DNA from: Rathayibacter sp. SW19
GTDB taxonomy: Bacteria; Actinomycetota; Actinomycetes; Actinomycetales; Microbacteriaceae
Length of the DNA stretch: 64,000 nt
Assembly: GCF_030866825.1 (NCBI RefSeq)
Contig: NZ_CP133020.1
Location: 2,418,001 to 2,482,000, forward strand
Reading direction: 5' to 3'
Shown: positions 33,648 to 42,744 of the stretch, in pieces
Layout of the letters: every line of letters begins with the position of its first letter
Position numbering within the stretch: position 1 is the first letter of the stretch
Translations under genes and position numbers: made by a program
Notes under the pieces: generated by a model
What the model saw: the letters and a program-made list of their open reading frames with translations, nothing else
Told to the model about the DNA's origin: nothing
Database searches by the model: none

Positions 33648-35279
33648 TCAGTTCTCGAAGATCTGACGCAGACGCCATCCGGCCTCGCCCTTGATTACAA
33701 GTGCCGAGGCCGGTTTGCCCCCTGCGGCGCTCCCAGCGTCGTCGTCGGTTTTGGTGCCGCCCGCTTTGGTGTCACCGGCTGGCGCAGTACTGCTTTGCGG
33801 GCGCGGCGGGGTCAATTCCACAAGAGCCGAGTCGCCTGTTCGTTGAATCAGCGACACAGTGAAGCGGTCATACCCGACCGTAGGTTCGGCCTTGGCACCC
33901 GCCACCTGTTGCAGGAGCGCCCGGTCAGCAGCCAATTGTGCGGAGTCCGCCTGGTCGACGGTGTTCAAACACGGTACCGATGCGATCGCCAGGCATCGTG
34001 CTCGCTCCACCAGCAAAACCGTCGTCGCAGCGACAGGGTCCCCTGCGTGGGGCGGCGCCTGAGTCTCTTCGGCGGGGTACTCGACGCGCTGCGTCGACGA
34101 GGTGGCGGGCGAAGAGGTGCCCGTCGAGGATGTGGTCGCCGCGCTCGCGCCCGGCGGAACCGCACCTGACGGAACCGCACCTGACGGAACCGCGCCAGAC
34201 GGAACCGCTGCCAAACCGGCAATCGCGACGACACCGGCGACCGTGCCGGCAACGATCAGTTGTTTCTTGCGCGCACGAAGGAATGGACTGAGGCGTCGGA
34301 TCGCTGTGCGAAGGGGTCCGGCATCCCACACGGCTTCCGCCCATGCCGCGAAGCCTTCAGCAGTCACGCCTCGTGAGGGTGCCCGTCGGCGCCGCGCGTG
34401 CTTCTCCTCCGCAAGCTGAGGAGAACCCGCGCTTTCGGGCTGAGCTGCGGCCGAATGTTGCCGAAGACTCTGTGACCGTAGCCCAACCTGACGCGCGCCC
34501 GCGAGTGCATTGCCCCCGCGATCGAGCCGGACGGGCGCTGGTTGGTCCAATGCGAACAGCGCAGATTCTGCCCTGTCGACAGCCTCGGTGCTGCCCGCCG
34601 ATGCGAGTTGATCGAGCACCCGGTCGATGTGCGCAAGTTCGTCCGTTCGCCCCTCAGTTTCGACTCGTTCGAGCACAGCCTTCGTCACGGTGCGATAGCG
34701 GTCCCAATCTGCTCCGACTTCTGCTCGGCACTCCCCCGGCCCCTCGAGCTCCACCGCATGGCCCAGCCCGATGAGTACCGGGCGCCCTGCGCGATCGAAG
34801 AGTATGGTACTCAGACTCACAGCACCGTGCGCGAATCCGGCATCATGCAGCGCTCGGATGCCGCGCAGCACCGACACCAGGATCGTGACGGCTTCGCCTG
34901 CACGGATGCGCTCGCGCGCACGCAACAGGGCGACCAGGGTGCCACCATCCAGTCGTTCCAAAACGATGCAGCGCGGCTGGTCCACCCCGAAGCTGGCGTC
35001 GAGCAACTTCACAACGTGCAACGATTGGGCCGCTTCGCAGGCTGCGACCTCCGTTGCGACACTCACATCGGATACGTGCGGCTCGAAGGCCTTGATCGCC
35101 ACCGACGTCTGCGCCTCGTCTGCATGTGCGAGGAGTACCTGCGCTCGCGAGCCAATTCCGATTGTGCGGATCACTCGATAGCCGTCAATACCGCTCGGCT
35201 CTGGTTCCGGCCGCGCCTCTCGGACGGGCACCGGCGCGGCATCCGATTTCGCTCGTGCGGCAGAAGATCGTCGCTTCAT
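33648..35279 (-). CDS. Membrane-anchored serine/threonine pseudokinase
   Basis: 543-aa protein. Residues ~33-240 are a kinase fold: glycine loop IGIGSRAQVLLA, VAIK lysine Lys63, and the hinge VLERLDGGTL. The catalytic loop, normally HRDxKxxN, reads AHGAVSLST (no Asp, no Asn), and the DFG motif is GLG, so phosphotransfer should be lost. A membrane helix follows at ~341-360, then VPSGA repeats and a Ser/Thr-rich extracytoplasmic linker, ending in a small outer domain with two cysteines (RCLAIASVPCL). I predict a signalling or scaffold protein at the cell envelope. Start is the MKRRSSA methionine; it converges with sucB with one base between the stops. Confidence 0.75.
   Translation of the reverse strand: MKRRSSAARAKSDAAPVPVREARPEPEPSGIDGYRVIRTIGIGSRAQVLLAHADEAQTSVAIKAFEPHVSDVSVATEVAACEAAQSLHVVKLLDASFGVDQPRCIVLERLDGGTLVALLRARERIRAGEAVTILVSVLRGIRALHDAGFAHGAVSLSTILFDRAGRPVLIGLGHAVELEGPGECRAEVGADWDRYRTVTKAVLERVETEGRTDELAHIDRVLDQLASAGSTEAVDRAESALFALDQPAPVRLDRGGNALAGARQVGLRSQSLRQHSAAAQPESAGSPQLAEEKHARRRRAPSRGVTAEGFAAWAEAVWDAGPLRTAIRRLSPFLRARKKQLIVAGTVAGVVAIAGLAAVPSGAVPSGAVPSGAVPPGASAATTSSTGTSSPATSSTQRVEYPAEETQAPPHAGDPVAATTVLLVERARCLAIASVPCLNTVDQADSAQLAADRALLQQVAGAKAEPTVGYDRFTVSLIQRTGDSALVELTPPRPQSSTAPAGDTKAGGTKTDDDAGSAAGGKPASALVIKGEAGWRLRQIFEN
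34158..34203. repeat. 15-bp tandem repeat encoding VPSGA units
   Basis: Three near-identical 15-bp units (GGAACCGCACCTGAC) and a partial fourth lie in the pseudokinase gene and encode VPSGA repeats just outside the membrane helix. The period preserves the frame, so length changes would only alter the linker. Confidence 0.75.
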
Positions 35280-35476
35280 GCGCCAATCGTGCCTGAACTC
35301 GCATCGCCACAAACGGCCCGCGGCCGAATCAGTGGACTGGCTGCAAAACTGCGCGTGGTGAGGGCCGAGAACAACAGTGACATCCCGTAGCACGCGCGGC
35401 GGCGCTGACGCACCCGAGATCAACCCGGGGGTCTCCTGGCCCGGCCTTTTCGCATGATCGAACGCTCGCGAGCCGG

Positions 35477-35482
35477 TATCCT
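35477..35482 (+). promoter_or_regulatory. Leaderless -10 box for the DUF4191 gene
   Basis: TATCCT ends 7 bp before the ATG. A TANNNT box at this distance predicts transcription starting at the start codon; the GGGAG between them is too close to act as a normal ribosome site. Confidence 0.55.
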
Positions 35483-35489
35483 TGGGAGC

Positions 35490-36194
35490 ATGGCACGTAA
35501 GGACTCGAAGGCGACAAAAGAACCGGGCCGCTTGAAGCAGATGTGGCAGGTCTTCCAGATGACCCGCCGCTATGACTCGCGCGCGCTTGGGTACATCATC
35601 GGGGCCGTCGCGCTGCCGATCGTGATCTCGGTCGTTGTTGCGTTGCTGTTCTCGGCGGGCAGCACATTCACGATGGTGCTGTGGATTATCTCCGGAGTTC
35701 TCGCGGGGGTGCTTCTCGGCATGATCGTGTTGGGCCGTCGTGCCGAACGAGCGGCATATTCGCAGATCGAGGGCCAGCCCGGCGCCGTCGGGGCCGTACT
35801 GCGAAGCTCACTGAAGCGTGGCTGGCGTGGCAGTGAGATGCCCGTCGCTGTCAACGGCAAGACACATGATGCGGTCTACCGGGCGATCGGCCGTGGCGGG
35901 GTCGTATTGATCAGCGAGGGCCCCAAGTCACGCACGGTCAGGATGCTCGACGAAGAGCGTCGCACCGTTGCGAAGGTTTTGCCCAACGTTCCGATCACGT
36001 CTCTGAGCGTCGGTCCTGACAAAGACTCATTACCGCTGCACAAGGTGTCGCGTTCGCTCGCCAAGATCAAGCCGAAGCTCACCAAGCAGGAAGTGCTGGC
36101 GATCGATAACCGCCTCACCTCGCTTGGTGGCGCGCGGATGCCGATTCCAAAGGGTGTCGACCCGCTCAAGGTTCGGCCGCAGCGCGCACGCTGA
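35490..36194 (+). CDS. DUF4191 family membrane protein
   Basis: 234-aa protein: a basic N terminus (MARKDSKATKEPGRLKQMWQVFQMTRR), two membrane helices at ~42-62 and ~68-88, then a cytoplasmic domain with AYSQIEGQPGAVGAVL and LKRGWRGSEMPVAVNGKTHDAVYR. This is DUF4191, conserved in actinobacteria near glnA and lipoate genes; no biochemical function is assigned. Convergent with the RDD gene. Confidence 0.85.
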   Translation: MARKDSKATKEPGRLKQMWQVFQMTRRYDSRALGYIIGAVALPIVISVVVALLFSAGSTFTMVLWIISGVLAGVLLGMIVLGRRAERAAYSQIEGQPGAVGAVLRSSLKRGWRGSEMPVAVNGKTHDAVYRAIGRGGVVLISEGPKSRTVRMLDEERRTVAKVLPNVPITSLSVGPDKDSLPLHKVSRSLAKIKPKLTKQEVLAIDNRLTSLGGARMPIPKGVDPLKVRPQRAR

Positions 36195-36257
36195 GCGTTT
36201 GCGCCCAGCCAGCCGTCACCCGCTGGTCGTCATCCGCCGGTCGTCATCCGCGGGCCG

Positions 36258-36686
36258 TCATCCGCGGATGAGCACGGTTCCCGCGACTTTGTCGTGGAAG
36301 CCGCGCTGATCCGAATCCCAGATCACTGCCGGGATCACGACGGCCAACAGCACGCTGCGAACAATCGGCCGCCAAGGGCCGACCCATCCTCCGGCAATGG
36401 GCACGACCCGCAGGCCGAGAAGCCGGTGGCCGATGCTGCCCCCGATCGTGGGAATGAACACGATTTGCAGCACCACGAATACGATCATCGTGGCGAATCC
36501 GTCGTAGTGGAAGAACGCGACCGAGAACACGACCGCGATTGCCCAGTCGATGGCGATCCCGGCGAACCGTCGCCCGGCCCTGGCGACAGAGTGCGATCCA
36601 GACTCCGGTAGTCCGAGACGTTCGCCGGGAAATCGACTGGGAGCGCGTTGCCCGACGGGGGCCGGATTCGCGTCGGAGGAAGCCAT
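36258..36686 (-). CDS. RDD family membrane protein
   Basis: 142-aa protein with a ~30-residue hydrophilic N terminus and three membrane segments. The RDD pattern is visible as AGRRFAGIAIDWAIAV (Arg and Asp in the first helix) and the loop SIGHRLLGLRVV, followed by a C-terminal GFHDKVAGTVLI. Members are proposed transporters or membrane modulators; no specific role can be given. Together with DUF4191 and glnA this is a conserved actinobacterial neighbourhood. Confidence 0.85.
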   Translation of the reverse strand: MASSDANPAPVGQRAPSRFPGERLGLPESGSHSVARAGRRFAGIAIDWAIAVVFSVAFFHYDGFATMIVFVVLQIVFIPTIGGSIGHRLLGLRVVPIAGGWVGPWRPIVRSVLLAVVIPAVIWDSDQRGFHDKVAGTVLIRG

Positions 36687-36692
36687 ACCTCG

Positions 36693-36698
36693 AGTGTA
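36693..36698 (-). promoter_or_regulatory. Leaderless -10 box for the RDD gene
   Basis: On the minus strand TACACT ends 6 bp before the ATG, a TANNNT box placed for a leaderless message. It lies only 16 bp from the GlnR-type box of the divergent glnA, so binding there could also affect this promoter. Confidence 0.5.
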
Positions 36699-36714
36699 GG
36701 CCGACGACCCGTGC

Positions 36715-36752
36715 GTAACATGCTCGAAACATTCGCGATACCGCAGAGAAAC
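36715..36752 (+). promoter_or_regulatory. GlnR-type operator upstream of glnA
   Basis: Reads GTAAC-n6-GAAAC-n6-GATAC-n6-GAAAC, with exactly 6 bp between every block. This matches the a-site/b-site architecture of actinobacterial GlnR boxes (gTnAC-n6-GaAAC repeated). It lies 75-112 bp upstream of the glnA start codon, a normal place for activation or repression by GlnR in response to nitrogen supply. Confidence 0.8.
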
Positions 36753-36826
36753 TCCGCGGGGCTAGCCTCACAGGCGTATTGCGAACGCAATTCTTCCCAG
36801 CGGCGAAACTTTTGGAGTCATACCCA

Positions 36827-38251
36827 ATGTTCAGCGACTCATCCGAGGTGCTCACTTTCATCAAGGAAACGGACGTCAAGTTCCTCGACATCCGATTCAC
36901 CGATCTCCCGGGTGTGCAGCAACACTTCAACATTCCGGCATCGACCGTCGACGAGGAGTTCTTTTCGGTTGGCCAGCTGTTCGACGGATCGTCGATCCGC
37001 GGTTTCGCGTCGATCCACGAGTCGGACATGCAGCTGATTCCGGATGTCTCCACCGCCTACGTCGACCCATTCCGTGCCGAGCGGACACTGGTGATGATCT
37101 TCGACATCTACAATCCACGCAACGGCGAGATCTACTCGAAGGACCCGCGCCAGGTCGCGAAGAAGGCGGAGCGCTATCTCGCCTCGACCGGAATCGCAGA
37201 CACGGCATTCTTCGCGCCTGAAGCCGAGTTCTATGTCTTCGACGACGTGCGCTACGAAGTCACCCAGAACTCCAGCTTTTACCGTGTCGATTCTGAGGAG
37301 GGCGCCTGGAACACCGGCCGCGCAGAAGAAGGCGGCAACCTCGCCAACAAGACACCGTTCAAAGGCGGCTACTTCCCGGTCAGCCCGGTGGACAAGCAGG
37401 CAGACCTCCGTGATGACATCAGCCTGAAGCTGATCGACGCCGGGCTGATCCTCGAGCGTGCCCACCACGAGGTCGGCTCGGGCGGTCAGGCCGAGATCAA
37501 CTATCGTTTCGACACGATGGTGGCCGCGGCAGACGACATCCTGAAGTTCAAATACATCGTCAAGAACACGGCGAACGAATGGGGCAAGACGGCCACGTTC
37601 ATGCCGAAGCCCCTTTTCGGCGACAACGGCTCAGGCATGCACACCCATCAGTCACTGTGGAGCGAAGGCAAGCCGCTGTTCTACGACGAGTCCGGCTACG
37701 GCGGCCTGTCCGACCTTGCCCGTTGGTACATCGGCGGGCTGCTGAAGCACGCTCCCGCGGTGCTGGCATTCACAAACCCGAGCGTCAACTCGTTCCACCG
37801 CCTCGTTCCCGGATTCGAGGCGCCGGTCAACTTGGTGTACTCGGCGGGCAACCGCTCCGCGTGCATCCGAATTCCGATCACCGGAACGAATCCGAAGGCC
37901 AAACGCATCGAATTCCGCGTCCCGGATGCCTCCGGTAACCCGTATCTCGCCTTCGCCGCCCAGCTGATGGCAGGTATCGACGGCATCAGGAACCGCATTG
38001 AGCCGCACGAACCCGTCGATAAAGACCTCTACGAGTTGCCCCCAGAAGAGGCAAAGAACATTCCGCAGCTGCCCGGTTCTCTTGGCGAAGCTCTCGACGC
38101 GCTCGAGGCAGATCACGACTTCCTGACCGCAGGCAACGTGTTCACACCCGAACTGATCGAAACGTGGATCGATTACAAGCGCGAGAAGGAAATCAAGCCG
38201 CTGGCGCAGCGGCCGCATCCCTTTGAATACGAGCTCTACTTCAGCGTCTGA
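36827..38251 (+). CDS. glnA: Glutamine synthetase, type I (beta)
   Basis: 474-aa GSI that makes glutamine from glutamate, ammonia and ATP. Active-site segments include FFAPEAEFYVFD, the HTHQSLW metal/ATP region in NGSGMHTHQSLW, NPSVNSFHRLVPG and NRSACIRIPI. The adenylylation tyrosine is in DLYELPPEEAKNIPQ, so activity can be shut off covalently, consistent with glnE immediately downstream. ATG at 36827 follows TTGGAG. Transcription is probably controlled through the GlnR-type box upstream, and the message ends at the 12-bp hairpin after the stop. Confidence 0.96.
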   Translation: MFSDSSEVLTFIKETDVKFLDIRFTDLPGVQQHFNIPASTVDEEFFSVGQLFDGSSIRGFASIHESDMQLIPDVSTAYVDPFRAERTLVMIFDIYNPRNGEIYSKDPRQVAKKAERYLASTGIADTAFFAPEAEFYVFDDVRYEVTQNSSFYRVDSEEGAWNTGRAEEGGNLANKTPFKGGYFPVSPVDKQADLRDDISLKLIDAGLILERAHHEVGSGGQAEINYRFDTMVAAADDILKFKYIVKNTANEWGKTATFMPKPLFGDNGSGMHTHQSLWSEGKPLFYDESGYGGLSDLARWYIGGLLKHAPAVLAFTNPSVNSFHRLVPGFEAPVNLVYSAGNRSACIRIPITGTNPKAKRIEFRVPDASGNPYLAFAAQLMAGIDGIRNRIEPHEPVDKDLYELPPEEAKNIPQLPGSLGEALDALEADHDFLTAGNVFTPELIETWIDYKREKEIKPLAQRPHPFEYELYFSV

Positions 38252-38276
38252 TTGCTGCCCGAGGGCTCCCTGCCCG

Positions 38277-38304
38277 TGGGCTCCTTGCTCGCGCAGGGGG
38301 CCCA
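38277..38304. terminator. Bidirectional hairpin terminator between glnA and glnE
   Basis: A 12-bp stem (TGGGCTCCTTGC / GCAGGGGGCCCA, two G-T pairs in the plus-strand RNA) with a TCGC loop lies between the convergent stops of glnA and glnE. A preceding GCCCGAGGGC / GCCCGTGGGC pair may form extra small hairpins. Confidence 0.7.
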
Positions 38305-38310
38305 CCGCCC

Positions 38311-41295
38311 TCAGGCGGTCGTCGGATCGGCGGATTGGTCGGGCCCGTAGAACGTGCGCTCGAACACGGCGCGCGAGCGCCTGGTGACCGCAAGATAGTC
38401 TTCCTCGAGCTGCGTGGCCGAACCCGGCGGATACGCCAGAAGGCGGGCTACACCGTTCAGCTGAAGCCGGTCGACCGGCAACAGGTCCGAGGTCTTGTTC
38501 GTCCACAGGGTCATAGCCGAACGGGCGCGTGATGCGAAAAGCCACGCATCGCGTAGGAGCTGTGCATCCCCCGCTCCGACCAAACCTGCGTCCACAGCCG
38601 CGTCGAGAGCGTCAAGTGTCGAGGGCGTTCTCAACGGCCGGATCGCCGCTGCGTGTCGCAGCTGAATGAGCTGAACGAACCACTCGACATCACTGAGTGA
38701 TCCGCGACCGAGTTTCAGATGGCGTGCCGGGTCTGCGCCCTGCGGGAGTCTTTCGTTTTCAACGCGAGCCTTGATCCGCTTGATCTCACGCACAGACTGG
38801 TCGGCAACCGACGACGGATAGCGGATCTCGTCGGCGAGTAATTCAAAATCAGCCAACAAGTTCGCATCGCCGGTGATGCCGCGTGCGCGTAGCAACGCCT
38901 GCGCTTCCCAGGTGAGCGACCAACGCTGGTAGTACGCCCGATATGACATCAGCGAACGCACCGGCGTGCCGTTCTTTCCCTCTGGACGCAACCCGATATC
39001 GAGGTCTAGCGGCAGAGCATCATCCTCGGTGAGCCGATTCAACTCCGAAACGATTTTCAGTGCGCGTGTGTGCGCACGATCAGGCTGTCCACCGACGTCG
39101 CGGAAGACATACATCACGTCGGCGTCCGATCCGAATCCGACCTCACGCCCACCGAATCGGCCCATGCCGATGATCGCGAACTCGACACCGTCATCGGCCA
39201 GGCGGATGGCGCCCAAAACGCCCTCGAGGAGCGTCTCGGTGATGTCGCTGAGTCCTTCCGCCAACTCCCGCACTGTGCTCAGGCCCAGCACGCTCGCGAA
39301 AGCCAATCGCAGAACCTCGCGCCTCCGAGCGCCGCGTAGCGCTATCGCTGCCGTGTCCGGGTTCTTGTGGCGCGCCAGGACTGCGAGCATCTCCTCGCGC
39401 AGCACTTCCCGTGGTCGCGGACGCAGTTCGTCTTCAGAGTCGAGCCAGGCGACCGCCTCCGGGATGCGCCCGACCAACTCGCCAACGAACTTCGAGCCGG
39501 ACAGTACACGGGTCAGACGCTCCGCCGCCCCGGATGAATCGCGGAGCATCCGCAGAAACCAGTGCGTGGAGCCGAGGCCCTCACTCAACCGGCGGAACGT
39601 CAACAGACCGTAGTCCGGGTCTGCACCATCAGCGAACCACTGCAGCATTACCGGCAAGAGGTGGCGTTGGATCGACGCGCGCCGAGATACGCCGGAGGTC
39701 AAGGCCGCAATGTGCGCAAGTGCCCCTCGCGGGTCACGGAATCCGATTGCGGCCAGACGCGCGATCGCTTGATCGCTGCTGAGAGCCCGCTCATCCGTCG
39801 GGAGCGCCGCGACGGCAGCCAGCAACGGCCGGTAGAACAGACGCTCGTGCAGGCCGCGCACACGCCGCTTGACTCCGCTCCAACGTTCGATCAGCTCCTC
39901 CGCACCGGCCGCGAGCGTCGTGGCTCTGGCCAGCACCCTCAGTTCGTTCTCATCGCGGGGCATCAGGTGTGTGCGACGTAGCGCAGACAGTTGCAGTCTG
40001 TGCTCGAGCAGCCTGAGAACACGGTAGTCCTGCGCGAATTCAGCGGCTTCCGGCCGACCGATGTAGCCCTGCGCGGCCAGGGCGGCCAAGGCCGGCAACG
40101 TGCCGGCGACGCGGATCGCCGCGTCGTCGACACCGTGCACCAGCTGCAGTAGTTGCACCGTGAACTCGATGTCGCGCAAGCCGCCGGGGCCGAGCTTGAG
40201 CTGGCGTTCGACCTCATCGTCCGGGATGTTGTCTGTGACGCGCTCGCGCATTGCCTGCACGGATTCGACGAAGTTCTCTCTCAGTGCGCTGGCCCACACC
40301 TGCGGGGCGAGCGCATCGACGTACGCCCGGCCGAGCGCCCGATCGCCCGCAAGCGGCGACGCCTTCAGGAGGGCCTGGAACTCCCACGACTTCGCCCAGC
40401 GTTGGTAGTAGGCGAGGTGCGAATCGAGGGTGCGCACCAGGGCGCCGTCTTTGCCTTCCGGTCGCAGGTTGACGTCGACTTCCCATAATTCCGGTTCCCG
40501 CGCCGGTGCGTCGATTCCTCGGATGGTCAACACCGCAAGGCGAGTCGCGATGTCGACGGCACGGGTGCTGCTCAACCCGGCGGGCTCGTTCGGCTCTGTC
40601 ACGAAGATCACGTCGACATCGCTCAGGTAGTTCAGTTCGCGTGCGCCCGATTTACCCATACCGATGATGGCAAGCATTGTGGCCGCAACCTCGTCGGCAG
40701 GAAACCGCCCGGGCCCGGTACCGACGGCGGCTCTGCGCGCTATCGACAACGACTCGTCCAGCGCCGCGCCGGCGAGGTCGGCCAGCGCCGCCGCCACAGC
40801 GTCGATGCCTGCGATCGGATCGCCCTGTTCGAGGTCGAAACTCGCGACTTGCGCCAGCGTGCGACGGTAGCGCGTGCGCAGCTCACTCCAGGCACCCTCT
40901 TCGCTGAGCTCAGCGGCGGAATCGTCTGCAAGCGCTGCACGCATGGCCTGTGCGCTCGGTAATTGCGTCACAGGCGCCTCGAACACATCCAACTGATCCG
41001 GCCGCCGCAGGAAGAACTCGCACAAGCCACTCGAAGCGCCAAGCACGCGAAGCAACCGCCCGGCGACACCCGAATCGCCCATGAGCGGGCGCACACGCTC
41101 CGGAGCTTGCCTCAACAATTGGAGCAGTCGACTGAGAGCCGCATCCGGGTCGGCACAGCGTGACAACAGCGGCAGTGTGTCGTCGATGGTGACGGAACTC
41201 ACGCCTTGTAGTTCGTCCAGGCGCGCCCGCGCCTCGCTGAGCTGCACGAAGCCGGCACGCGCGAGCGTCGTCAGCGGCAGTGCGTCACGAACCAC
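38311..41295 (-). CDS. glnE: Bifunctional glutamine-synthetase adenylyltransferase / deadenylylase
   Basis: 994-aa GlnE with two nucleotidyltransferase domains. The first (deadenylylase) has IIGMGKSGARELNYLSDVDVIFV around residues 210-235; the second (adenylylase) has IIGMGRFGGREVGFGSDADVMYVF around 705-730; each has the GS/D-x-D metal pair. Helical regulatory segments lie after each. It adds AMP to, or removes it from, the glutamine synthetase tyrosine to tune activity to nitrogen status. GTG start. It follows glnA2 by 21 bp on the same strand. Confidence 0.95.
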   Translation of the reverse strand: MVRDALPLTTLARAGFVQLSEARARLDELQGVSSVTIDDTLPLLSRCADPDAALSRLLQLLRQAPERVRPLMGDSGVAGRLLRVLGASSGLCEFFLRRPDQLDVFEAPVTQLPSAQAMRAALADDSAAELSEEGAWSELRTRYRRTLAQVASFDLEQGDPIAGIDAVAAALADLAGAALDESLSIARRAAVGTGPGRFPADEVAATMLAIIGMGKSGARELNYLSDVDVIFVTEPNEPAGLSSTRAVDIATRLAVLTIRGIDAPAREPELWEVDVNLRPEGKDGALVRTLDSHLAYYQRWAKSWEFQALLKASPLAGDRALGRAYVDALAPQVWASALRENFVESVQAMRERVTDNIPDDEVERQLKLGPGGLRDIEFTVQLLQLVHGVDDAAIRVAGTLPALAALAAQGYIGRPEAAEFAQDYRVLRLLEHRLQLSALRRTHLMPRDENELRVLARATTLAAGAEELIERWSGVKRRVRGLHERLFYRPLLAAVAALPTDERALSSDQAIARLAAIGFRDPRGALAHIAALTSGVSRRASIQRHLLPVMLQWFADGADPDYGLLTFRRLSEGLGSTHWFLRMLRDSSGAAERLTRVLSGSKFVGELVGRIPEAVAWLDSEDELRPRPREVLREEMLAVLARHKNPDTAAIALRGARRREVLRLAFASVLGLSTVRELAEGLSDITETLLEGVLGAIRLADDGVEFAIIGMGRFGGREVGFGSDADVMYVFRDVGGQPDRAHTRALKIVSELNRLTEDDALPLDLDIGLRPEGKNGTPVRSLMSYRAYYQRWSLTWEAQALLRARGITGDANLLADFELLADEIRYPSSVADQSVREIKRIKARVENERLPQGADPARHLKLGRGSLSDVEWFVQLIQLRHAAAIRPLRTPSTLDALDAAVDAGLVGAGDAQLLRDAWLFASRARSAMTLWTNKTSDLLPVDRLQLNGVARLLAYPPGSATQLEEDYLAVTRRSRAVFERTFYGPDQSADPTTA

Positions 41296-41316
41296 GGATC
41301 TCCTCTGCGCCGTCCG

Positions 41317-42657
41317 TCAGAGAATTCTGAGGTTCGAGTTGAGCTCGTATGGGGTGACTTGCGCGCGATAGTGCTGCCACTCCTGCCGCTTGTTGAGCAG
41401 GAAGTAGTTGTAGACCTGTTCTCCCAGAGTTTCCGCAACGAGTTCTGACTCTTCCATGCGATGGATCGCGTGGTCAAGGCTTGCCGGCAGCTGGCTGTAG
41501 CCGAGGGCGCGCCGCTCGGCATCGCTGAGTGCCCAAACGTTATCCTCTGCCTCTGCCGGGAGCTCGTACTCTTCTTCGATACCCTTCAGCCCTGCGGCCA
41601 GCATCAGCGAAAAAGCGAGGTATGGGTTGGCGGCGGAGTCGATGCCGCGATACTCGACCCGCGAACTCTGCCCCTTGCTCGGCTTGTACAAAGGCACACG
41701 GACCAGTGCTGAGCGGTTGTTGTGGCCCCAGCAGACAAAACTCGGCGCCTCATCGCCCCCCCAGAGTCGCTTGTAGGAATTGACGAACTGGTTCGTGACA
41801 GCGGTGATTTCGGGAGCGTGCTTCAGCAGACCTGCGATGAACTGCCGCCCAGTCTGCGACAACTGATATTGTGCGCCTGCTTCGAAGAAGGCGTTCGTGT
41901 CGCCCTCGAACAACGACATGTGGGTGTGCATGCCGCTGCCGGGTTTGCCCGACATCGGCTTGGGCATGAACGTCGCATAGACGCCCTGCTCGATCGCCAC
42001 CTCCTTGACCACAGTGCGAAAGGTCATGATGTTGTCGGCGGTGGCGAGAGCATCCGCATAGCGCAGGTCGATCTCGTTCTGCCCGGGGCCCGCTTCGTGA
42101 TGACTGAACTCCACCGAAATGCCGAGGTCTTCGAGCATCCGCACGGAGCGCCGCCGGAAATCATGCGCCGTGCCGCCGGGAACATTGTCGAAGTAGCCTG
42201 CCGAATCAACGGGGACGGGCTGACCGTCTTTGCCGAGCTTGGATGACTTCAGCAGATAGAACTCGATCTCCGGATGCGTGTAGCAGGTGAACCCGCGTTC
42301 CGCCGCTTTCTCGAGGGTGCGCTTGAGCACATTGCGCGGGTCGGCGACCGCTGGCAGGCCGTCTGGCGTCGTGATGTCGCAGAACATCCGCGCGGTTGGA
42401 TCGATCTCGCCGCGCCACGGCAGAATCTGGAAGGTCGCAGGGTCTGGATGCGCGAGCAGGTCTGATTCGAACAGACGCGTCAGGCCCTCGATCGCGGAGC
42501 CATCGAATCCGAGGCCTTCCGTGAACGCTCCTTCAACTTCGGCGGGGGCGATCGCCACAGACTTGAGCGAACCGACGACGTCTGTGAACCAGAGCCGCAC
42601 GAATTTGATTCCGCGTTCCTCGATCGTGCGTAGAACGAAGTCGCGTTGCTTGTCCAT
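41317..42657 (-). CDS. glnA2: Glutamine synthetase paralogue GlnA2
   Basis: 446-aa GSI-alpha-like enzyme. Visible segments: GFDGSAIEGL, THPEIEFYLLK, GSGMHTHMSLFEG, NQFVNSYKRLWGG and NRSALVRVPLYKPSKG. The adenylylation motif of GlnA (LYxLPPEEA) is absent, so GlnE should not act on it. Streptomyces GlnA2 works as a gamma-glutamylpolyamine synthetase, and the mycobacterial version sits next to glnE as here; which activity applies cannot be read from the sequence. A GAGAGGGG ribosome site precedes the ATG. Confidence 0.9.
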   Translation of the reverse strand: MDKQRDFVLRTIEERGIKFVRLWFTDVVGSLKSVAIAPAEVEGAFTEGLGFDGSAIEGLTRLFESDLLAHPDPATFQILPWRGEIDPTARMFCDITTPDGLPAVADPRNVLKRTLEKAAERGFTCYTHPEIEFYLLKSSKLGKDGQPVPVDSAGYFDNVPGGTAHDFRRRSVRMLEDLGISVEFSHHEAGPGQNEIDLRYADALATADNIMTFRTVVKEVAIEQGVYATFMPKPMSGKPGSGMHTHMSLFEGDTNAFFEAGAQYQLSQTGRQFIAGLLKHAPEITAVTNQFVNSYKRLWGGDEAPSFVCWGHNNRSALVRVPLYKPSKGQSSRVEYRGIDSAANPYLAFSLMLAAGLKGIEEEYELPAEAEDNVWALSDAERRALGYSQLPASLDHAIHRMEESELVAETLGEQVYNYFLLNKRQEWQHYRAQVTPYELNSNLRIL

Positions 42658-42731
42658 TCTGCCCCTCTCGTACCACCATCTAGGCTACTGGTTCGTAGGT
42701 CTGATTCGCCCACTGGGCGCAGGTGCATCAC

Positions 42732-42737
42732 TAGACT
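42732..42737 (+). promoter_or_regulatory. Leaderless -10 box for panB
   Basis: TAGACT ends 7 bp before the panB ATG, with no ribosome-binding sequence between them, predicting a leaderless transcript starting at the A of ATG. Confidence 0.6.
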
Positions 42738-42744
42738 TTGCGGC

